64,000 nt of DNA from the NCBI RefSeq assembly GCF_048771995.1, contig NC_133024.1:27854001-27918000 (forward strand). The letters are read 5' to 3'. Under the pieces are notes generated by a model that did not search any database, was not told the origin of the DNA, and worked only from the letters and a program-made list of their open reading frames with translations. This document shows positions 51,464 to 61,100 of this stretch, one piece after another. Source of the stretch: Taeniopygia guttata (Eukaryota > Chordata > Aves > Passeriformes > Estrildidae). The translations under genes were made by a program, and so were the position numbers. Every line of letters begins with the position of its first letter. Positions within the stretch are counted from its first letter, which is position 1.

Positions 51464-52005
51464 CTAATCAGAAAGCTGGGCAGGTCATTCAGTCTCATCT
51501 ACAATATCTCCAGCCCCCTTCACCTCTATCTGCTATGGCAGTGAGTTTCCTCAATGTTCAACACTGTCACACAAAAGCAAAACACCAATTCCCATCCTGC
51601 CACTACTCCAAAGTCTTCTTTCTGGAAAGCTACAAGACAATAGGAAGCTACAGGGTCCTGGCTTGTATGTGCATAGATGAAAGGCATATTTGACACTCTC
51701 CACCAGACTAATTGTTGTTCATTTGTTCCTTGTGGAGAGAGACTTTACTCTCACACATGCCTTTTTGATAGTAGCAATGCCCCTTTCACTTAACTGTGTT
51801 TAGCCTGTTGCACTTGACTGAGGTAATCATGTAGGGCCTCCTTTATAAAAACTGAAATGGCCATGTTCAGTCAGCAAGTCACCTGGAAATAAGGACAGGC
51901 ACAATCAATCATTTCTTCGAGTGCTCACCTCCCCATGGCTAGAGAAACCTACATCACTACGTGTAGCTTAAATGGCTCACAGCCACTGGCCAACACAAAC
52001 TAGCT

Positions 52006-52011
52006 TTTATT
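52006..52011 (-). terminator. VAMP1 poly(A) signal candidate
   Basis: TTTATT on the + strand (AATAAA on the - strand) lies about 450 nt past the VAMP1 stop. More distal signals exist (for example near 49691), so the true 3'UTR may be longer. Confidence 0.35.
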
Positions 52012-52462
52012 TCAGAAGCTCGATGAAAAGCTCAAGTCATGCTGCCACTCCTTTTAGGCAGAACACTAAAGGCTCTCACATGCTGAAGTCCTTCATTCCA
52101 CAAGGCACTGTGTTAAGGCATTCTTATTTTGCTAGAGTTCACACAGGCACTATTTGACAAGCTTACACCCAAAAATAAACACAAAAAGTTCCCTGCAGAA
52201 GAGCAGGAGCAAATAGCTACCCACTCTTCCTCAGCTTCCCTTTCCTCTAAACTTAGAGGACGCTCCCTAAAGCTGCAGCAGCTATTGAAAAGTCTACCTA
52301 TGTTTAGTAAGCGGCTCAGAGCCCTGTACAGAAGATAAATTAAAACCAATACAGAAATCAATGAAGAAGCTAGGTGAAAGGGAAGGAAAAGAAAAATTCA
52401 GAGGCAAGAAGAGACAGGCATGGTAATAGAGGACAGGAGGTTGCAGACTGAAGGAGCTATAT

Positions 52463-54972
52463 TTAAGTAAAAAAGTAGACTGGAGACAAAGCAATAGGAA
52501 AAAGGAAAGAACAAAAGGGCAAGTTACACCAATGGTCCCTCTCAGAGAGCTCCAAACCACCCACCAGGAAAGGAACTTGCCAACCCACCCACTCCAGGGT
52601 AAATGCCCTTCATACTTACAGGTTTATCTGACCTGGCAGGCAGAATTTCCCATTTCTACAATGATGGCATTCCCCATTCCTCATATTACTAGGTAAAGCA
52701 TACCATTTCCACACTAAGTGAGGGAGTTCCAGCACTTCTACCTCCCTTTCCCAAAGACTGGAGTTGACACTTATGCAACTAAGACCCTCAAGATCTCAAA
52801 ACAAAAAGGAAAAGTTTAAAGTACTCTAGAATTGTGTTTCCTCACCTTTGAGCCTGAGGTTTTTGGTACTTACTTGCAATCACCACCACCACAAGGGCAC
52901 CAATCACTCCCATCATGATCATCATCTGAAGAAAAAGATTGTCCAAGAGCAATACTCAGAACAGATTGACAAGCTCCCATTCTTCCTGACAGCCAGGGAA
53001 CCTAAGCCAGGTTCCAAAGGCATGACAGCCAAAGCCTCAAAGCCTTCCCACAGTGAAAGAATCTTAAGCACTTGAAATTGTTAGTAAGCCCCAGCTATAC
53101 TTGAAAGCTCTGCAGGAGAGGAGTAGCCCAGTTCCCTCTTGCCAAGAAGATTATGGCACTAGGAAACTCACCTTGCAGTTCTTCCACCAGTACTTCCTTT
53201 TGAGTTTGGCTGCACTACTTTCAAACACTGAGGCACCAGCCTGAAGTGCATCTGCCCGGTCATCCAGCTCTGACAGCTTCTCATCTCGCTGCAGCACCTT
53301 GTCTACGTTTACACACATTATATCAACCACCTGCAGAAGGAAGAATAGCGGGAGCAGTTGTATTGGCAAAGACAGCTGAAACTGTAAGAGGAAAAACTTA
53401 GCCAATAACTGATGTTGCAATACTAACGAACAAAAAACATGAACAAGGGGGAGGGGAAGATCAGGGTAGAGAAAGAAGTAATTTCAAGTCAGTGCCTACT
53501 TTAAAATGGGAAAAAAAATCCGAGAGTCACTGTTAAAATATCAGTTCAAGTACAATTCAGTCAGGTCCTAAGTCTCACATTCTCATCTGCTTCCAAGAGC
53601 TCTCCATTCCAGCAGCAAGCCAAAGCCACCTGCTTACGAGAGGAATCGTGCGCTCCCTCACTCCCCGAGAGATGCAAAATCGCCTTATGAGCTTCGTGCT
53701 GCTGCCCCGGTGAGGCACGAAGGCGCTACTGCGAGCCAGCAGCCAACCACCGGCTTTGATCCCGGGAAGCCAGGCAGGGATTCCCCATCACTGCACACAG
53801 CGTTCCCCTGAAGCAGCCCGCAGGGACTAAGAGCTGTCCTGGATGCTGTACAGCTTTATTACCATAAGAGATGCGCGATAACGAGGTACCAAAAGAATCT
53901 AGCAAGCCTGGTCCTTGGAAGTCATATCTGGCATTAAGACACTTTTAAACGTAAAGCAATCTCTCCTCCAGCTTCTTTAATAGTTTGCCACCCTATTTTT
54001 GAGTAGGGAGCATTAATTAATTTCTGGCTTCGGCATGACATAAAAGCCACCCCCTCAGCGACAGACACCGGTTAAGAACATCGCTGCTGCAGAGCAGTGG
54101 GAGAGAGCCCAGGCACCCATCGGGGCTGGCAGAGCTACTGACCTCCTGCACTTGGGCCTGTGTCTGCTGCAGGCGGCGATTGCTGGTCAGATTGGGGGGA
54201 GCCCCGGGGGGACCCCCGCCGGGGGCTGCCCCCTCGGGAGCGCCTCCCTCGGGAGCCCCTCCTTCGGGAGCCCCGGGAGCAGGCTGCTGAGCTGGGTCAG
54301 ACCTACGGGAACACACACATCAGCCAAGAGAACATTCAGCCGCTCGAGAGAGAACGCCCCCAAACCCACACGAACCCCAGTGTCCCCAGGCTGCAGCAGC
54401 GCTGGCAGCAGCCTCGGGAGCTGCAGCCTCGCTGGATCCCGCCGGATCGGGAACAGGCGGGCTCGTGGGAGAGCCCAAAGCAGCGGCAAGCCCAAGGGGG
54501 CAGCGGGAACGGAACAAGCCCCTCGTCGAAGGAGCTTGCGGGTGCGGTCGCGCCAAGCGCTGTGGCCTCCCAGGGGGAACAGCGAGCTGGCCGCACGGAC
54601 GTGAGCAGGATACGGGGCAGGAAGGTGGGGGAACAGGGACCGGGAGGCAGCGCAGGGGCACCCCGGGGGGACCGGGCAGCCACCGGGCTGGGCGCAGCAG
54701 TGGCCGCCGGCCAGGTTGGCTCCCGCTGGGGTTCCGCACATCGCCACTGGGGCACGGCCCACGCACCCACTCACCACGCAGTCAGCAGGGGAGCAGGACA
54801 GCCCGTGGGCGGTGCGGGCAGCCCTGCCTGCGGCTGCTGCAATGCGCCACCCGACCCCACCGCCGCTGGCCAGGGCGCGGGCTCTGCACTGACCCCCGTC
54901 CCCTACGCTGCAAGCCGCTACCCCCGCGCCGCGCCCACCGCAGCTTGCCGCCGGCCGGGCGGACACTCACAT
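52463..54972 (-). CDS. VAMP1: VAMP1, synaptobrevin 1 (v-SNARE)
   Basis: Coding segments on the - strand: 54971-54972 (AT of the start codon), 54143-54302, 53172-53330, 52874-52925 and 52463-52479, giving 129 residues (human 118). It is the vesicle SNARE that pairs with syntaxin and SNAP-25 for synaptic exocytosis. Parts: a Pro/Gly/Ala-rich N-terminus with three APEGG-type repeats (residues about 12-26); the conserved [13 protein letters not shown]; the SNARE motif with zero-layer Arg at 69 (VLQRD); the juxtamembrane KYWWKN; and a C-terminal anchor of about residues 108-129 ending IYFFT. Differences from the usual family sequence are Cys60 in place of Arg, Gln68 in place of Glu, and Val89 where most VAMPs have the Gln of the tetanus/botulinum-B cut site. 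All introns are GT-AG. Retaining the last intron would give a tail [10 protein letters not shown], resembling the human VAMP1 isoform ending SKYR. Confidence 0.96.
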
Positions 54973-55240
54973 GGCCGGGCCGGGCACAACCGGGACACAC
55001 GGCGAACGGAGCTCCGCACCGAGAGCCCCCCGCGCCCCCAGACCCCGCAGTTATAGCAGGCGGGCCCCGCCCACAGAGCCTGCAGCCAATCAAAAGTTGC
55101 TCGGCACCGCCCCGGGTTCCTCCTCAGCCAATCAGCGCTCCGCACCCTACAGAAACTGCCGTAATATTAGCCCCGCCCCCGCCCCGCCGCGGAGCTGTCC
55201 AATGGGAGTAGCGCCCCGCGCCCCGCCCCCGCCTGGCCCC
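54972..55240 (-). promoter_or_regulatory. VAMP1 promoter and 5'UTR
   Basis: The sequence upstream of the VAMP1 start is CpG-rich. On the - strand it carries a TATA-like TATAAC (55050-55055, about 80 bp from the ATG). Three CCAAT boxes lie in inverted orientation (55086-55090, 55128-55132, 55199-55203), with GC boxes between. Spacing suits NF-Y/Sp1-driven transcription starting near 55020. The starting point is inferred. Confidence 0.65.
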
Positions 55241-57237
55241 GCCCCTGCGGAGGTCCCGCGGTGCCCGCGGCCCTCGGCGCTCCCTCCGCCCCACCGCGCC
55301 GGGGGCTCGCACGGCTCCGCTCCCCACCCACGGCCCCCCGCGGGACCGCCGGCCCCGACAGCCCCGAGCGGCTCCGCCGCGCTCCGTGTAGGTCACGCAG
55401 GGCCTGGTCGTGGTTACCTGCCCCGTTCGGTTTTCCTTTTGGAGCCTCCCGAAATCCGCAGTGTGTCTGTTGGCTCTGGTTAAGCCGCTGTCCTTGCAAT
55501 TAAGAGATGGTGTCGCTGGCCCACTTCCAGCATACAGCACGTCATGAAAGCGAAGCTGAACAAGTCCCAGTCAAGCTTCTGCAGCCTACTGGGAGAAATG
55601 AGGCTCCCGCAGCAGCCCTAAGAACAATATGGGGTTTTTCCGTCTAAATATCTGGAGAAGCCTGCTGGATCAGAAGGGGAGATTTTCCAGCTCAGGACAA
55701 AAAAGGGGACAGGAGTGTACCGGAACAAGAAGACTCTTCATACAGAGTTTTGCGTGGTGAGTAGAGAGTGAGAAGTGTAGGCTCACATTTACACTACCTT
55801 TTCCTTCCTTAAGGTGAAGCAGGATGTTCACGTAAGTTTTTAGTGCCAGATCTCACAGATTATTAAGTAGACAAGACAGGTATGTTTCAGATTACAGCAG
55901 GGTAACTAGAAGATCGTGGTTACAAGGTGAAGAATAATGCAGCATTGTGACTAGAGACAGGTAATTTGCAGATAGGAGCAGACTAGCACTGACCTCAGAA
56001 CTCCAGGTTTTTACACTCTGCCTGCAGACAGAAGGGACAAGTTGAGGAAGAAGCTTCTGTAACCTGGCAGCCTTTCCTCTGCAGTCTGAGGACCATTCCA
56101 ATAACCACTGCAAATAAGTTTGAGTTTATGGCATTAGTGTCCTCGGAGCTTTTGCCAGGTTGGTGCTTAGGGATTAAGAGATGAAAAATGGTACAAAATA
56201 CTTTCTCTTGATACTTTTCCAGTTTCTGACATTATTTTTGGTCAAGGACTTGCTATACCTGCTCAGTCTCCACTTGATCTGTGCAAGTTTCCTGAATTCA
56301 CACCACCTTTTGACAGGTCTGTCACTCTGCCACTGAGAATGTGGACTTGAGCTGTTTAAACAAGAGTGTGCCTTCACTTTCCTCAGCCTTATGCCTAAAG
56401 AAAATTCTTTCCATTCATTCCCTGCTGCTTCCAACCAAATGCTTTTGGAGACAGAGCAGCATTGCTCTGCAGCAAGATACATCAAGTCAGAAGATAACTC
56501 TGATTACTTAGCAGCTAAATTAACAACTAAGGCAGAATTTGTATGCAAATGCCTGTTCATCTAATGGATTTTTCCCACGTGTACAGTGGTGTGATGTTGC
56601 ACTACAGGGATGCCAGCTGTGACTCACCGTAACTTCTCCTCTAAAGGAACTAGCAACAGTTACGGAAAACTAGAATTTTTAAAAACATTTAAATACCTGA
56701 TTTACTTTTGCAAATCCTGCCTTAATTATAAACAAAAAGGCATTTGGTCATTAAATGTTATTAGCAGGGGCTAAAGTCATCATGAGTGTAGAATGAGACA
56801 AATCCCATTCTTAAGACAAGTTTTGATGCATTTCAACTAACATTTGGATCATTCACACTTAACCACACACGAGTGGAGGGCAAGGGGGAAAGCCATGAGC
56901 AGGAAGACATATTAGCAGGACTTAGTGGTAGTAATTTGAAAAATTTGGCTATGAGGAAAAATCTGAGTTGAAGAATATTGGAATTGTCATCTTAGATGTG
57001 TGAAGCTGGGGCTCAGAGACTGAAAGGATGCCAGAAGCCTGGCCAAAAAACAGAGGAGCATAGGGTCACGTTCAGGGATCCAGGCTGGAACAGATGCCTG
57101 CAAGAAGTACGTCAGAAATGGCTGAGGGGGCACAGAGGAGCTCAGGCCTGGAGAAGCAGCAGGCCCTTGGGACCTGGGTAGAAACAGGCAGCAAAGGTTG
57201 TAGAAAGCACTGGGAATTCAATTGTGTGGAAGCTGGC
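55241..57237. other. Intergenic between VAMP1 and MRPL51
   Basis: The first 250 bp continue the CpG-rich region; the remaining 1.7 kb is AT-rich with no recognised gene or repeat. Open frames in the GC-rich part are composition artefacts. Confidence 0.5.
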
Positions 57238-57243
57238 TTTATT
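57238..57243 (-). terminator. MRPL51 poly(A) signal
   Basis: AATAAA on the - strand lies 53 nt beyond the stop codon, giving a very short 3'UTR typical of mitochondrial ribosomal protein genes. Confidence 0.8.
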
Positions 57244-57296
57244 ATAACTGCAATGCCACAAAACTCCACCCCACAGGCTGAGGCCACTTCTGTTCC

Positions 57297-57919
57297 CTAG
57301 CGGTGCTTTCCAGTGCGATTGAAGCGCTTGTACAGGTACCGGATCCTCTTGTTGAGTTTGTGATAGTCCTCTGCAAACATGCGGTCGCCCACCATCTGCT
57401 TCTTGCGGATGCACCTCTGCAGCTCGTTCCCCCGCCAGCCGCGCAGCCAAGTGGGCCCCATGATGAGACTCTTCGGGTGGATCTGGAAGCCGCCTGAGAA
57501 CAGGAGAGACAGATGAAGCCAGGCACTGGAAAAGGCTGTTCCAGGGCGGCCGGCCCAAATCCTCCCTGCCCTATGGCTGCTGGCAGAGGCGAGTCCAGCC
57601 TCCCTCCCCTCCTGCCCCGGGGCGGTGCGGGCGGGGTGTGTGCCTTACCCAGGATCCCCACGTTGTCATACACCCCGAACAAGGCCCGTTTCTTCGTCCA
57701 CCGATCCACCGGCTTGCGCTTGGGCGGCTCCTTGATGCGGATGGGCCGGGAGAGCCCCGCCAGGGGCGAGGACAGCGGCACGGGGAGGCCGGGCCGCGCG
57801 GGCGCCCAGCGCGCCCCGCCGCAGTCGCTAAAGCCCCGCTGGGCGCACGGCAGGGGAGCGGCACGGCCCAGCAGGGCGCGGCCCGCCGCTCGCAGCAGCA
57901 GCGTTGCCGCCGCCGCCAT
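57297..57919 (-). CDS. MRPL51: MRPL51, mitochondrial large-ribosome protein mL51
   Basis: Two coding exons on the - strand (57649-57919 and 57297-57493) encode 155 residues (human 128). It is a component of the 39S mitochondrial ribosomal subunit, made in the cytosol and imported. The first 60 or so residues are Arg/Ala/Leu-rich with almost no acidic residues, as expected of a mitochondrial presequence, and are longer than in human. The conserved core runs from [20 protein letters not shown] through [20 protein letters not shown] to the C-terminal FNRTGKHR. The intron is GT-AG with phase 1 on both sides. The start ATG (57917-57919) opens [14 protein letters not shown]. The gene is head-to-head with NCAPD2. 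Confidence 0.96.
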
Positions 57920-58185
57920 GGGGACGACCCCGGTGCCCCGGGGACGGGACGGGACGGGACGGGGCGGGAGGAGCGGCCGGGCCGCCCCTTCCGCCGCGGA
58001 GCGCCGAGGCGCGCGCGTGACGTCGCGCCAACGGTCGGGAGGGCAGGGGAGCCGGCGATTGGGCGAGGGGCCGGCGCGCGGCGCAGCCGCCGGGCGCTGA
58101 TAGGCCCGTGGCGGGAAGGGGCGGGGCGAGCGCGGTTCGCGCGCGCTGTTTCGAGCGCCCGGGGCCGTGCGGGGCTGTGGCGGCC
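57920..58185. promoter_or_regulatory. Divergent MRPL51/NCAPD2 promoter
   Basis: Only 266 bp separate the two start codons, all within a CpG island. Elements seen: (GGGAC)n repeat at 57941-57965, a CRE/ATF-type TGACGTC at 58018-58024, an inverted CCAAT box (ATTGG, 58058-58062) and an E2F-type GGCGGGAA at 58110-58117. E2F plus CCAAT fits the cell-cycle expression expected of a condensin gene; binding itself is inferred. Confidence 0.75.
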
Positions 58186-61100
58186 ATGGCGGCGGTCCGG
58201 GAGTTCTGCCTGCCCCTCGCTCCCGCCGATCTGCTGCGGCATGGCGGCCCCGGGCGCTACGTGGTGCGGGAGGTGCTGTCCGCCCGCGAGCTGCCGCCCG
58301 CACTCGCCGGTAAGGTGTCCCCACATCCCCTTCCCGGTCGGGCCCGGCCCTGCCGCCGGCTCACGGCCATCCCCCCGCCTCTCTCCGTGTTTTGCTGCAG
58401 CTTTCCGGGCCGCCTTCCGTGCGCAGGGCGCGCTGGCCGTGCTGCAGCACTTCGACTGCGTGTACAGCGTGCTGCAGTGAGTACGGGCGGGGACGGGGCG
58501 CAGGGGCGGGCGCTCGGCCTCTCCCAGGCGCGCTCTGCCCGCCGCCCTTACGCCCCGTGTTTGTCCCGCAGCCACTTCGGAACCGTGGGCACGGCTGTCA
58601 AGGAGGATGCCCTGGAGCTGATGATGCACGGTGGGTACCCGCTGTTTCCGGCCGACGCAGGACTAACGGAGAGGTTTTTCTCCCTTGGCAGCTCAATGAT
58701 GATATAAAGGCTAATGTGACTCGGCCAGCTGGGCTGCACCCTCAGCCCACTCCTGTCATACGGGTCTGTAATCTTGGTGAACGATGCTGAGTTGTGCATG
58801 TTCGCTGTAAGGGCAGACCGACAGAAAATCCTCTTGCCCGTGTCCCTGGAAAATAACATCTGTGGGATGTATCAGCTCAGAGCGAGTGTTTCTCTGAGCT
58901 GACGGAGGGCTGTGGGGATAGGACAAGACAGCACGCCCAAGGTCTGGGTTGCAGGGGGCAGCCCATGTTACAGCTGGTGAGATGTGAGCACGCATCTTTG
59001 GTAATCTGATGGCTGCTCTAGCCTCCCAAAGAGAGGATTGCTGAGGGACCTGGCAGGGAGTGCTCACGACTTTCTGCTTCTCCTCAGTGGTGTCCCATCA
59101 TTCCAATGATCTTCCTGCTATCCTGAGCGACTCTGGGCTGAGCCACGCAGACCGCACTGCTCACCTCAATGCTCTTAAGATGAACTGCTATTTGCTGACT
59201 GGCCTGATGGATGCTTTTGAAATGGAAACCTGCAATAACAGTTGTTTGGAGGCAGATCCTGGTAGGAAGGTAGGTGAAGAGACTGGGGGAAAGGTGATAA
59301 AAGTCAGAATAAAATTTTAAGCTTGCTGAACTCTGTAGTATCTGTCAGATTTATAGCTGAGTTTATATAAGCATGATGCCAGCAAGAGCAGTGCATAATG
59401 TGGAGCACTGGTACTTTTCTGAAACTGTGCATGGAAAACAGCCAAAGGACAATCATGTGTCTAAATATCAGCAGGGACTTGGATGCCCAGGCCTTTCTAT
59501 TTCATTCTTCAGTTTCTGGTTGGAATGTAGTATGCCAGTATTTTCATAAGATTTCCTTTCTGTAGTGGCAGCGGATGCACATATAATCCTTAAACCATAC
59601 AAGGCACTGGTGCTGGCCTGAGCTAAGAGAGAAAAACTGGTGGAGGGGGAAAGCCCCCTGTGATCTCACAAATCTCACTGTGTGTCTCTTAATGCTATAA
59701 TAGATTTCTTATATTTGGAAGGAAGCAGGGTAGTGACAGAGTTTTGTCTGTTGTGAAGCTGCTGATGTATCTCACTGCGTAATCTCCTTTCTAGAGCAGG
59801 AAGAACCATGCCAAGACTTCTGGATCCTTGTGGGAAGAGGAAAGGGAGCCGCTTTTACAGCTGCTTACACGGCTGCTGCAGCTGGATCTCCGTCAGCTTT
59901 GGGGTGGTTTAGCAGTGGAAGAAGAGTTTGTCAGGTATGAGTTGGAGCAGGTGTATTGGTGGAATGAGTAACTGGTTCTGAGGGATAAAAGGTTAAATGA
60001 TAGCTCTACCAGTGAGATGGTATTACAGCCCTCTGTGGGGTGCAGATAATTTGGATACTGAGGAAATAGCTCAAGGCAAAAGCAACGTTTATAGAAACCA
60101 CTTCCTCTCCTCATGTAGGCCACAAAAAATTCAGATGCTTGCTAATTTTTAGAGGGCATTGGAGAATCTCTCAAACAGAAATGTGTGGTGTGCTAGAATG
60201 ATATTTGTGCAAGTTGAGATAGTGAGGTTTGCTGTTTGTCTTCTGTGGGTTTAGCTTAATGACGGGAAGCTGCTACCGTATCCTGGAGAATCCAAGTATC
60301 GGCCTTCAGAAGTACCGGGTCACGCGGGAGGCTCTGACACATCTGCTTGCTGCAGCTCTGGTTCACCGTGACCACATGTTCAGTGAGTTCCTGCCCTTCT
60401 GCCTTCTTCCTGAAGCCATCCCCAGTTACTTTCCCTGACCTCTTTCTTCCTTCTCACGTGTTAAAGGTGCCACTCTGAAGATCACGCAGATGCTGCAGCA
60501 CTTTGAACATGTAGCCCCAGTGTTTGCACAGGCCGTGAGCCTCTGGGCTAAAGAGTATGGTCTAAAAAGCCTGGTGGGTGAGCTGCTAAGGTGAGAGAAA
60601 TACTTGGAGGCTTGTCCTTTTATCCCTAGCAACTTGAGGCACCCCATTCCTTGTTTCATCTTTCTGTACAGGGAAATTGGACAGAAATGTCCCCAGGATT
60701 TGGCTCGTGAGGCTTCTGGAGTCAAGGGTTATGCTACTTTTATAAGTGAACTGGCTGAACAGATTCCAGCTCTGGTGCTCTCCAACATGAGTGTTCTCCT
60801 GCCTCACTTGGATGGGGAGGTACATTTCTGCAAAGTCACCTGTCCAGAAAAGTCTAACGGTAGAGATGCTCCTATCCAGTTTTTCTGTCTGATACAGAAC
60901 CTCTTCCACAGAGCTCAAGTATCCAATACCTGCTCTGTTGGATTAGATTCTGCCCTTACCTAAAAGATGCAAAGGGAACAGAAACCATGGCATCTCCTGT
61001 CTGGTTGTCACTATCAGATGTCACAGAACAGCAGACTGCCTACTCATGTGATGTCCCTGCTGTTGTCCCTTGTTCTTCAGCACTTGATGAGTTTGTCATT

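Larger units (their letters stand above)
44621..52005. other. Gene-free gap between convergent SCNN1A and VAMP1
   Basis: Nothing in this 7.4 kb reads as a TNF-receptor Cys-rich exon or an immunoglobulin-like exon on either strand, although the human interval holds LTBR, CD27 and TAPBPL. It contains one CR1 fragment (48620-48775) and a perfect palindrome (51435-51463). Other sequence is unassigned. Confidence 0.5.

Noticed and set aside
52113-52361. Alternative VAMP1 last exons at acceptors near 52338 or 52190
   Set aside because: Both have pyrimidine tracts but give non-homologous tails; the acceptor at 52480 gives IYFFT and a stop in phase.
54160-55211. Several 150-300 codon frames on both strands over the VAMP1 5' region
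   Set aside because: GC-composition artefacts overlapping the real VAMP1 exon and promoter; no recognisable protein.
57571-58629. Overlapping 280-360 codon frames through the MRPL51/NCAPD2 promoter
   Set aside because: They run through true introns and the promoter; only the MRPL51 and NCAPD2 frames match known proteins with paired splice sites.
59570-59680. H/ACA or scaRNA-like RNA in an NCAPD2 intron (human NCAPD2 hosts SCARNA10)
   Set aside because: A GC hairpin and an ACA near 59669 are present, but the two-hairpin layout and boxes do not fit well enough to call.
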